Assembly (NCBI GenBank): GCA_021300125.1
Contig: JAJTHX010000097.1
Span: 1 to 6,712 of the forward strand
DNA from: Betaproteobacteria bacterium
Lineage (GTDB): Bacteria; Pseudomonadota; Gammaproteobacteria; Burkholderiales; SG8-41
DNA: 6,712 nucleotides
Direction of reading: 5' to 3'
The translations under genes and the position numbers were made by a program. Under the pieces are notes generated by a model that made no database searches, was not told the origin of the DNA, and saw only the letters and a list, made by a program, of their open reading frames with translations. Position 1 is the stretch's first letter. Each line of letters opens with the position of its first letter. This document shows positions 1-5,753 of the stretch, one piece after another.

Positions 1-218
1 CGGGGCCGAACCAGCTCAAGTCCTTCCTGCGTTGCGGCATGGGTCCCTGCCAGGGGCGGTTGTGCGGGCTCACCGCGGTCGAACTGATCGCCGCTACCCG
101 CGGCCAGTCGCCAGCCGAAGTCGGCTATTACCGCATCCGTTCCCCGATCAAGCCCGTCACCCTGGGTGACATGGCGGCGCTGGATGTGCCCACCCGTCTG
201 GATGCCATCAATACCTGA
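1..218 (+). CDS. FAD-dependent oxidoreductase with C-terminal [2Fe-2S]-type motif (3' end only)
   Basis: Only the last 71 codons are present; the reading frame begins at base 3 and stops with TGA at 216-218. The fragment begins GPNQLKSFLRCGMGPCQGR and continues LCG. The GMGPCQGRxCG motif is characteristic of the C-terminal domain of FAD/NAD(P)-dependent oxidoreductases of the opine oxidase subunit A / HcnB / sarcosine oxidase alpha type. There the two cysteines (here 16 and 21 of the fragment) are two of the four ligands of a [2Fe-2S] cluster; the other two lie in a CxC motif upstream, outside the window. Such proteins usually partner a DadA/GlyA-like FAD subunit and oxidise the C-N bond of N-substituted amino acids. 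The last 30 residues, with YYRIRSPIKPVTLGDMAAL, match the usual tail of this family. The stop is 14 bp before the next start, suggesting one operon. Substrate cannot be told from the fragment. Confidence 0.82.
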   Translation, partial: GPNQLKSFLRCGMGPCQGRLCGLTAVELIAATRGQSPAEVGYYRIRSPIKPVTLGDMAALDVPTRLDAINT

Positions 219-232
219 AAGCGAGCAGACCC

Positions 233-1942
233 ATGGCTGTCTACCGTCCCACCATCACCGGCGAGCGCTACATGATTTCAGCTGGCCATTATTCCGCAAC
301 CCATGCCGGCTTCAAAATCCTTGAGGCGGGCGGCAACGCCATTGATGCCGGCGTTGCGGCGGGCATCGCGCTGGGCATCCTGCAGACCGACCGCGTCAAT
401 TTCGCCGGCGTGGCGCCGATCATGATCTGGCTGGCCGACAAACAGCAGGTGGTCAACATTGACGGCCTCGGCACCTGGCCCAGGGCGGCCTCGCTGGACT
501 ATTTCCACAAGCATCACGACGGCAAGATGCCGCCTGGCCTGCTGCGCGCGGTGATGCCGGCGGCGCCTGCGGCCTGGATTGCCGCGCTCGAGCAACACGG
601 CACGATGAGCTTCGGTGAGGTTGCGGCGGAGGCGACCCGGCTGGCGCGCGACGGTTTCGCCATGCATGAATTCATGGCCGACTACATCAAGGACAACGAA
701 GAGAGCTACCGCCGCTGGCCGTCGAGCATGGCGGTGTTCCTGCCCAAGGGCAGGCCACCTGCTATCGGCGAGCGCTTCGTGCAGTCGGAGCTGGCGGCCA
801 TCCTGCAATACATGATCGACGAGGAGGCCGCGCACAAGGGCAAGGGCCGGGTGGCGGGCCTGCGCGCCGCACGTGATGCCTTTTACAAGGGCGACATCGC
901 GCAGAAGATCGCCAAATATCACCGCGAGAATGAAGGCTGGGTCACCGCCGAGGACCTCGCGGCGTACGAGGTCAGCTTCGAAACGCCGGTGCGGACGCGC
1001 TTTCACGGCGTTGATGTTTATGCCTGCGGCCCCTGGTCGCAGGGCCCCGTGCTGCCGCAGACGCTGAACCTGCTCTCGGGTTTCGACCTGAAGGCGATGG
1101 GCCACAATTCGCCGCAGTATGTGCACACGATCGTCGAGGCGCTGAAGCTGTCCTTTGCTGACCGCCACCGCTATTACGGCGACCCTAAATTCGTCAAGGT
1201 GCCGATCGACATCCTGCTCTCGCCGGCCTATGCCGATCAACGGCGCCAGTTGATCGGCGCAAGCGCCGCGCCGGGCATGCCGGAGGCGGGCGATGTCGCG
1301 GGCTTCGCCAGGCTGCACAATCTGCCGCCGCCGACGCCGGGCGAACCCAACCCGCCGCCCGATACCTCGTATGTCTGCGTGGTCGATGCGCAGGGCAACG
1401 CCTTTTCCGCCACACCCAGCGATGGTTCCAGCGCGATGCCGGTGATTCCCGGCACCGGCCTGTGCCCATCCTCGCGAGGCTCGCAGTCCTGGACCGATCC
1501 GAACATGCCGGCGGTGATGGCGCCGGGAAAACGGCCGCGGCTGACGCCCAATCCGGCGCTGGCTCTCAAGGACGGCAAACTGCTGATGCCTTTCGGTTCG
1601 CCCGGCAATGACATCCAGCCGCAGGCGATGACCCAGGTCTTCCTCAACATCGTCGTCTTCGGCATGGAGCCGCAGGCTGCGGTGGAGGCGCCGCGTTTTG
1701 CCACCTACAGTTTTCCCAGTTCTTCCGAGCCGCATGCCTACCATCCGGCGCGGGTCAATCTTGAATCGCGCTTCGACAGCAAGACCCTGGATCAACTGGC
1801 CAAGCTCGGCCACAAGGTCGCGCCCTGGCGCGAGATCGAGTGGCGTGCTGGTGCGGTGTGCGCGGTGCGCGTCAACCGCGACAATGGCCTGCTCGAAGGC
1901 GCGGCCGACCCGCGGCGGCCTTGTTATGCGATGGGGATTTGA
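233..1942 (+). CDS. Gamma-glutamyltransferase-family N-terminal nucleophile hydrolase
   Basis: A 569-residue protein of typical length for the gamma-glutamyltransferase (GGT) family, whose members cleave themselves into two subunits and then hydrolyse or transfer gamma-glutamyl or other acyl-amide groups. The N-terminal family signature is clear (ILEAGGNAIDAGVAAG, about residues 29-44), as is HGTMSFGEVAAEATRLARDGF (about 121-140). The autoprocessing nucleophile aligns with Thr378 in DTSYVCVVDAQGNAFS, giving a small subunit of 192 residues, the usual size. KRP (433-435) and GSPGNDIQPQ (455-464) mark the small-subunit active-site loops. No signal peptide or membrane segment is visible, so a cytoplasmic location is likely, unlike periplasmic E. 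coli Ggt. Several ligand residues of classical GGT are changed: Leu near 79 where the glutamate-binding Arg lies, Leu-Thr 437-438 for the Ser-Ser pair, and Gly-Asn 458-459 for Gly-Gly. The true substrate may therefore not be glutathione. The ATG follows only a weak purine stretch (GAAAGCGAG); coupling to the upstream gene, 14 bp away, is plausible. Confidence 0.93.
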   Translation: MAVYRPTITGERYMISAGHYSATHAGFKILEAGGNAIDAGVAAGIALGILQTDRVNFAGVAPIMIWLADKQQVVNIDGLGTWPRAASLDYFHKHHDGKMPPGLLRAVMPAAPAAWIAALEQHGTMSFGEVAAEATRLARDGFAMHEFMADYIKDNEESYRRWPSSMAVFLPKGRPPAIGERFVQSELAAILQYMIDEEAAHKGKGRVAGLRAARDAFYKGDIAQKIAKYHRENEGWVTAEDLAAYEVSFETPVRTRFHGVDVYACGPWSQGPVLPQTLNLLSGFDLKAMGHNSPQYVHTIVEALKLSFADRHRYYGDPKFVKVPIDILLSPAYADQRRQLIGASAAPGMPEAGDVAGFARLHNLPPPTPGEPNPPPDTSYVCVVDAQGNAFSATPSDGSSAMPVIPGTGLCPSSRGSQSWTDPNMPAVMAPGKRPRLTPNPALALKDGKLLMPFGSPGNDIQPQAMTQVFLNIVVFGMEPQAAVEAPRFATYSFPSSSEPHAYHPARVNLESRFDSKTLDQLAKLGHKVAPWREIEWRAGAVCAVRVNRDNGLLEGAADPRRPCYAMGI

Positions 1943-1958
1943 GTGCGCACTTCATATT

Positions 1959-1987
1959 TTTACAAGTCATTGATTTAATTAAATAAT
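1959..1987 (+). promoter_or_regulatory. Candidate sigma70-type promoter for the transporter-dehydrogenase pair
   Basis: TTTACA (1959-1964) and AATAAT (1982-1987) each match the -35 and -10 consensus at five of six positions and are separated by the ideal 17 bp. Transcription would begin near 1994, leaving a leader of about 35 nt before the ATG at 2029. It lies in the only strongly AT-rich stretch of the window. This is a match by eye; there is no experimental support, and AT-rich sequence produces such matches by chance. Confidence 0.45.
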
Positions 1988-1993
1988 TATTTA
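1973..1993. promoter_or_regulatory. AT-only island with a 14-bp perfect palindrome; possible operator
   Basis: All 21 bases of this stretch are A or T, in a region otherwise strongly GC-rich. Within it TAAATAATTATTTA (1980-1993) is a perfect palindrome, and TTAATTAA (1975-1982) is a second, overlapping 8-bp one. The palindrome covers the candidate -10 element (1982-1987) and reaches the predicted transcription start, where a bound repressor could block RNA polymerase. A/T runs easily make palindromes, so operator function is inference; helping DNA melting or curvature is an equally simple explanation. Confidence 0.35.
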
Positions 1994-2018
1994 GAGCGGC
2001 GATGAGCCGCCCAGAACC

Positions 2019-2023
2019 GGAAG
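2019..2023 (+). promoter_or_regulatory. Ribosome binding site fixing the transporter start
   Basis: GGAAG lies 5 nt before the ATG at 2029, a good Shine-Dalgarno match and spacing. The in-frame ATG at 2002 has only GAGCGG-like sequence before it and would sit about 8 nt after the predicted transcription start. The 2029 start is therefore preferred, giving a protein that begins MSFPRFANVHHAW. Confidence 0.6.
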
Positions 2024-2028
2024 CCATC

Positions 2029-3270
2029 ATGTCATTCCCTCGTTTCGCGAACGTGCACCACGCCTGGATCATTCTTGCCGCCGCTTGCGTGCTGGGTGTC
2101 GTCAGCCGCGCCGATTCGGCATCGTTTGCCGTGCTGGTCGATCCGCTGGTCGAGAAATTCGACTGGAAACGCGGCGACATCGGCTTCGCGTATTCACTGG
2201 CTTTTCTGTGCAGCATGCCGGCGATGCTAATCTTCGGCTGGCTGGGTGACCGCTACAGCGCGCGCACACTGATGCTGGGCTCCTCGCTGATGATTTCAGC
2301 AGGCACCGTCATGCTGGGCATGATCGAGGAGTTGTGGCATCTGCACCTGATCTACGGCGTCTTTGTCGGTGCGCTCGGCAATGCCGCCTTTGTCGTGCTG
2401 CTGCCCGTGATCATCACCCGCTGGTTCAACCAGAAGATGGGACTTGCGCTGGGCATCTACTGGGCCGGGCTGGGCATGGGCCCGGTGGTGTTTGCGCTGC
2501 TCTTCCGCTGGATGATCGAGACCCGCGGCTGGGAATCGGCGTTTCTCGTGATCGGCATCGCTTTCGGCGTAGTGCTGATGTTCTTTTCCTGGTTCATCCG
2601 CAACAGCCCGGGCGAGGTGGGGCTGAAGCCTTACGGGGCGGATGAAACGGCGAAGGGGAAGGCGTCCCCGGGGCCCGGGGTCAGCATGAAATCGGTGCTG
2701 TCCAGCCGGCCGGTGTGGCTGCTGATGGGTTGCCATCACCTCGGCTGCGCCGGCCATGCGGTGATCCTCGCGCATGGCGTGTCAATGGCGACCCATCACG
2801 GCATTCCCGGACTGCAGGCGGCAGGGGTGCTGAGCACCATCGCCGGGGTGTCCATCTTCAGCCGCTTTGCCTTTTCGCTGCTGACCGAGCGATTCGGCGG
2901 TCGCGCCGTGCTCAGTTATGCCATCTTCGGCCAGAGTCTGTCGATCCTGATGCTGCTGCTCGCGACCGAGGCCTGGCATTTCTATGTCTTCGCCGTCATC
3001 TTCGGCATCTGTTATGGCGGCGAGATGGTCGGTTTCCCGATCATCAACCGCCACATGTTCGGCCCGAAAGCGCCGCTGAGTTCCATTTTCTCGTTCCAGA
3101 TGATCGGCGGCACCACCGGCATGGCGCTTGGCGGCTGGCTCGGCGGTGCGCTGTTCGATCATGCCGGCGACTACACGGCAGCCATCCTCGTGGCATCCGG
3201 CATCGGATTCCTCGCGGTGCCTCTGGCACTTTGGCTGCCGCGGCACCGGCGCGAGGCCGCGACGGTCTGA
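2029..3270 (+). CDS. MFS transporter, monocarboxylate/organic-acid (MCT/OFA-like) type
   Basis: From the preferred start the protein has 413 residues; the ATG at 2002 would add nine. Twelve hydrophobic segments can be read, at about 12-27, 51-71, 79-97, 104-126, 138-158, 170-190, 228-250, 263-281, 292-311, 317-337, 351-373 and 385-403. A longer polar loop (191-226, rich in Gly, Pro and Lys) divides two six-helix halves, as usual in the major facilitator superfamily. The MFS motif A between helices 2 and 3 is visible as GWLGDRYSARTLM (70-82). The N-terminal stretch SFAVLVDPLVEKFDWKRGDI and the segment KMGLALGIYWAGLGMGPVV resemble secondary carriers of the monocarboxylate/oxalate-formate group. 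Import of an organic acid across the inner membrane is the likely role, but the substrate cannot be read from sequence. The next gene begins 57 nt downstream in the same direction and may handle the imported acid. A promoter candidate lies directly upstream. Confidence 0.9.
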   Translation: MSFPRFANVHHAWIILAAACVLGVVSRADSASFAVLVDPLVEKFDWKRGDIGFAYSLAFLCSMPAMLIFGWLGDRYSARTLMLGSSLMISAGTVMLGMIEELWHLHLIYGVFVGALGNAAFVVLLPVIITRWFNQKMGLALGIYWAGLGMGPVVFALLFRWMIETRGWESAFLVIGIAFGVVLMFFSWFIRNSPGEVGLKPYGADETAKGKASPGPGVSMKSVLSSRPVWLLMGCHHLGCAGHAVILAHGVSMATHHGIPGLQAAGVLSTIAGVSIFSRFAFSLLTERFGGRAVLSYAIFGQSLSILMLLLATEAWHFYVFAVIFGICYGGEMVGFPIINRHMFGPKAPLSSIFSFQMIGGTTGMALGGWLGGALFDHAGDYTAAILVASGIGFLAVPLALWLPRHRREAATV

Positions 3271-3271
3271 A

Positions 3272-3287
3272 GCCCGTGAAGCCGGGC
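3272..3287 (+). other. Short stem-loop between transporter and dehydrogenase
   Basis: GCCCG (3272-3276) and CGGGC (3283-3287) can pair around a six-base loop, starting 2 nt after the transporter stop codon. No T-run follows, so it is not a standard intrinsic terminator. It could slow mRNA decay or tune relative expression of the two genes, or be chance in GC-rich DNA. Confidence 0.22.
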
Positions 3288-3317
3288 ATCCCATTTCCGC
3301 GTTTGAATGTCCGATCC

Positions 3318-3322
3318 TGAGG
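3318..3322 (+). promoter_or_regulatory. Ribosome binding site fixing the dehydrogenase start
   Basis: TGAGG lies 5 nt before the ATG at 3328. The alternative in-frame ATG at 3307 has no recognisable Shine-Dalgarno sequence and would add seven residues (MSDPEAH) ahead of the MKVSILDDY sequence with which this subfamily normally begins. Confidence 0.6.
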
Positions 3323-3327
3323 CGCAC

Positions 3328-4317
3328 ATGAAAGTCTCCATCCTTGACGATTACTTCGACACCATCCGCACGCTGGACTGTTTCGCCAAGCTGAAAGGGC
3401 ATGAAGTCCGGATCTGGAACGACCACGTGCAGGACACCGATGTGCTCGCCGAGCGTTTGCGCGATACCGAAGCACTGGTGCTGATCCGGGAGCGCACCCA
3501 GATCCGCACGCCGCTGCTGGAGCGACTGCCGAAACTGCGCCTGATCAGCCAGCGCAGCGTGTTTCCGCACATTGATGCCGGGACCTGCACCCGGCTGGGC
3601 GTGATCATTTCCTCCAGCCAGCATCCGGAAAAGCCGTCCTTTGCCACGGCCGAGCTGACCTGGGCGCTGGTGCTGGCCGCGATGCGCAAGCTGCCGCAGC
3701 AGGTGGCCTCGCTGAAGGCAGGGCAATGGCAGTGCGGCGTTGGCCGCACGCTGCGCGGCAAGACCCTGGGCATCTATGGCTATGGCCGCATTGGGGCCGT
3801 GGTGGCCAGCTATGGCAAGGCCTTCGGCATGAATGTCCTGGCCTGGGGGCGCGAGAAATCCGCCGAACGCGCGCTGCGCGACGGCATTGAGGTTGCGGCG
3901 GGCAAGGCCGATTTCCTGTCCCGTTGCGATGTGATTTCGCTGCACATGCGGCTCAATGACGGTACGCGCGGCATCGTCACCGCCGCCGATCTCGCGCAGA
4001 TGAAGCCGACCGCGGTGCTGGTCAACACCAGCCGTGCCCAGCTGATTGAAGCCGGTGCGCTGGTGACGGCGCTGCGTGCCGGCCGGCCGGGCATGGCCGC
4101 GCTCGATGTATTCGAGAGCGAACCGCTGCGCGATCCCGGCCATCCGCTGCTGGGCATGGACAACGTGGTGTGCACGCCGCACATCGGCTACGTCACCGTG
4201 GAAGGGCTGGAAACCCAGTTCGTCGACATCTTCGACCAGATCAATGCCTACGCCGCGGGCACGCCGATCCATGTCGTCAATCCGCAGGTGATGGATTCGC
4301 CGCAGCTGCGGCGCTGA
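3328..4317 (+). CDS. D-2-hydroxyacid dehydrogenase family protein (NAD(P)-dependent)
   Basis: A 329-residue protein of normal length for the D-isomer-specific 2-hydroxyacid dehydrogenases, cytoplasmic enzymes that interconvert 2-oxoacids and D-2-hydroxyacids with NAD(H) or NADP(H). The dinucleotide-binding loop GYGRIG has glycines at 151, 153 and 156. The catalytic triad is complete: Arg236 in VNTSRA, Glu265 in DVFESEP and His285 in CTPHIGY; the 29-residue Arg-to-Glu spacing equals that of Hyphomicrobium glycerate dehydrogenase. An N-terminal substrate-binding half (about 1-110) precedes the nucleotide-binding core (about 111-290), and the chain crosses back at the C-terminus. The opening [19 protein letters not shown] is typical of a proteobacterial subfamily labelled phosphoglycerate dehydrogenase-like, but this is too short for SerA with its ACT domain and is unlikely to be the serine biosynthesis enzyme. 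Position after an organic-acid-type MFS carrier suggests that it acts on the imported acid or a breakdown product. The exact substrate is unknown. Confidence 0.92.
   Translation: MKVSILDDYFDTIRTLDCFAKLKGHEVRIWNDHVQDTDVLAERLRDTEALVLIRERTQIRTPLLERLPKLRLISQRSVFPHIDAGTCTRLGVIISSSQHPEKPSFATAELTWALVLAAMRKLPQQVASLKAGQWQCGVGRTLRGKTLGIYGYGRIGAVVASYGKAFGMNVLAWGREKSAERALRDGIEVAAGKADFLSRCDVISLHMRLNDGTRGIVTAADLAQMKPTAVLVNTSRAQLIEAGALVTALRAGRPGMAALDVFESEPLRDPGHPLLGMDNVVCTPHIGYVTVEGLETQFVDIFDQINAYAAGTPIHVVNPQVMDSPQLRR
4298..4313. other. 16-bp GC palindrome at the convergent gene junction
   Basis: CGCCGCAGCTGCGGCG is a perfect palindrome just before the dehydrogenase stop codon; it would fold as a 6-bp stem around AGCT in transcripts of either strand. 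The facing stop codons are 12 bp apart, so transcription from both sides must end nearby. No T-tract follows on either strand, so it is at best a weak or Rho-assisted bidirectional terminator, and it also encodes Pro-Gln-Leu-Arg. Confidence 0.25.
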
Positions 4318-4329
4318 GGGGCTCCGCGC

Positions 4330-5718
4330 TCAACCCGACAGCAGCCCGACCAGGGCCGCCGTGCTGGGCCGGGTTTCGAGCGTTTTCAGCATCGCTATTG
4401 CCTCGCTCGCGCGGTCACCGGGGGTGCCGGCCTGGTCCGCGCAGTCGCGGAATTTCTGCTCAAGGTCGTCCCAGCCCAGCTCCCGGGACGGATGGCCGGG
4501 CGGCCGCTCGACGCGCAGCGTGTCGCGCAAGCCGTTGCGCAGTTCGATGTCCACCTCCACAAAGCCGCGGCTGCCCGAGCTGCGGGTGTCGAACAGCGGA
4601 TCGTCGCCGCGGCAGGCCGGATCCTCGAAAGCGCGCACCTTCGCCAGCACCGGTCCGATGGCGGGGCGGCGCACCGCCTCGTCGCTGAAGCTCCACAGGC
4701 AGTAGCGGCCATCGAGAATACCCGCGGCCAGCGAATACTGCAGGCTGAATTTGGCTTCGAGCCCGGTTTGCGGCCGCTCAAAGGTCAGCACCTGCATGCC
4801 GCCGGGCGGCATGCGGCAGGTGGCGCTGACCACATCCTCCGCACTGAAGCCATGCCGCTCACGCAGCCGCAGGATGCCGTCCATGCCGCGGTGCGAGGCG
4901 TAACAGCAGGGAAATTTCTTCAGCGCGATGCCGGGTTCGCTGATGACCCAGGGCCGGCCCAGCCCGGCCACCATCGTCGCCGGGTCCGAAGCCTCGACGC
5001 CATAGGCGGCGAAGAATCCCGATTTCGCCTCGAGGATGTCGGGCGCCGCGCCGAAGCCGCCAAGGGCGAGCCGCACCGCGGTGAGCGCACAGCGCGCGGC
5101 CCAGCCGGTGTGCAGCGGCTTGGTCATGGTGCCGAAGTTGCGGCGCAGGCCGCTGGCCATCGAGCCGGCAATGCCGAAGGCGGTGCAGATGGTGTCCGGT
5201 TGCAGCTTCCAGGCCTTGGCCAGCGCGGCGACACCGCAGAAAATGCCCAGCGTGCCGGTGCCGTGGAATCCGCGGTGGTAATGGCCGGTGGTGATGCCGA
5301 GGCCGATCTTGCCGCCGGCCTCGACTCCGATGACATGGGCCTCGATCAGTGCCATGCCATCCAGCGGATGGCGTTCGAGGTCGGCGATCAGCGCCGCGAC
5401 AATCACCGCGCTGGGGTGGGCCGGCATCATTGACAGCACATCGTCGAAATCGAGGGCGTGGCCGAAGCTGCCGTTGATCATGGCCGCCGTTTCGGCGCCG
5501 CAGTGTTCGCTGCGCCCGATCAGCGGGCTGCGGCCGCTGTCGCCGCTCTCGCGCAGGTAGGCGAGCAGGGGGTCCGTGAGCTCGCTGCGCGCGCCGGAAA
5601 GGATCGCGGCGAAGGTGTCAGCGATCACCTTTTTCGATTTTTCTACGGCATCGGCGGGAAAATCGGCGGCGGTGCTGCGGTGGATGAAGCGGGCGAGGGC
5701 TGCGGTGGCGTCGGTCAT
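4330..5718 (-). CDS. MmgE/PrpD-family protein (2-methylcitrate dehydratase / cis-aconitate decarboxylase-like)
   Basis: A 462-residue protein of the MmgE/PrpD family, soluble enzymes acting on tricarboxylates and related acids: 2-methylcitrate dehydratase, cis-aconitate decarboxylase, iminodisuccinate epimerase. Family blocks appear in order: NGSFGHALDFDD (82-93), HPS (101-103), GFHGTGTLG (150-158), GTMTKPLHTGWAA (196-208), KKFPCCYASH (267-276) and EAKFSLQYSLA (321-331). Asp93, His101, His152, Lys200 and His276 fall where the active-site residues of cis-aconitate decarboxylase lie, judged from memory of that structure, so the enzyme is probably active. At 462 residues it is shorter than typical PrpD (about 480-500), and the reaction is not resolved. 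The ATG at 5718 gives MTDATAALARFIH, the expected family start. The frame stays open upstream to about 5958, but that part overlaps the isomerase gene and is compositionally biased shadow sequence. No Shine-Dalgarno sequence precedes 5718; the isomerase gene ends 35 bp upstream on the same strand, so co-transcription is likely. Confidence 0.92.
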   Translation of the reverse strand: MTDATAALARFIHRSTAADFPADAVEKSKKVIADTFAAILSGARSELTDPLLAYLRESGDSGRSPLIGRSEHCGAETAAMINGSFGHALDFDDVLSMMPAHPSAVIVAALIADLERHPLDGMALIEAHVIGVEAGGKIGLGITTGHYHRGFHGTGTLGIFCGVAALAKAWKLQPDTICTAFGIAGSMASGLRRNFGTMTKPLHTGWAARCALTAVRLALGGFGAAPDILEAKSGFFAAYGVEASDPATMVAGLGRPWVISEPGIALKKFPCCYASHRGMDGILRLRERHGFSAEDVVSATCRMPPGGMQVLTFERPQTGLEAKFSLQYSLAAGILDGRYCLWSFSDEAVRRPAIGPVLAKVRAFEDPACRGDDPLFDTRSSGSRGFVEVDIELRNGLRDTLRVERPPGHPSRELGWDDLEQKFRDCADQAGTPGDRASEAIAMLKTLETRPSTAALVGLLSG

Positions 5719-5753
5719 GCGGGTGTGGGCTGGCGGCGGTGGGTGAACAGGAT

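Noticed and set aside
278..1813. A 511-codon open frame on the minus strand.
   Set aside because: It lies antisense to the GGT-family gene, whose conserved motifs prove the plus strand. Its translation is Arg/His/Gly-rich with no recognisable domain, as expected for a GC-rich shadow frame.
2665..2680. GC-only self-complementary run (CCCCGGGG followed by CCCGGGG).
   Set aside because: It falls inside the transporter's central loop codons (Ser-Pro-Gly-Pro-Gly-Val) and is most simply explained by Pro/Gly codons.
2782..4272. A 496-codon open frame on the minus strand crossing two plus-strand genes.
   Set aside because: It spans the transporter, the gap and the dehydrogenase, has low-complexity His/Arg/Gln-rich composition and matches no family, so it is a shadow of real genes.
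4492..5433. A 313-codon open frame on the plus strand.
   Set aside because: It is antisense to the MmgE/PrpD-family gene, whose family blocks are all intact on the minus strand; its composition is Ala/Gly/Arg/His-rich without motifs.
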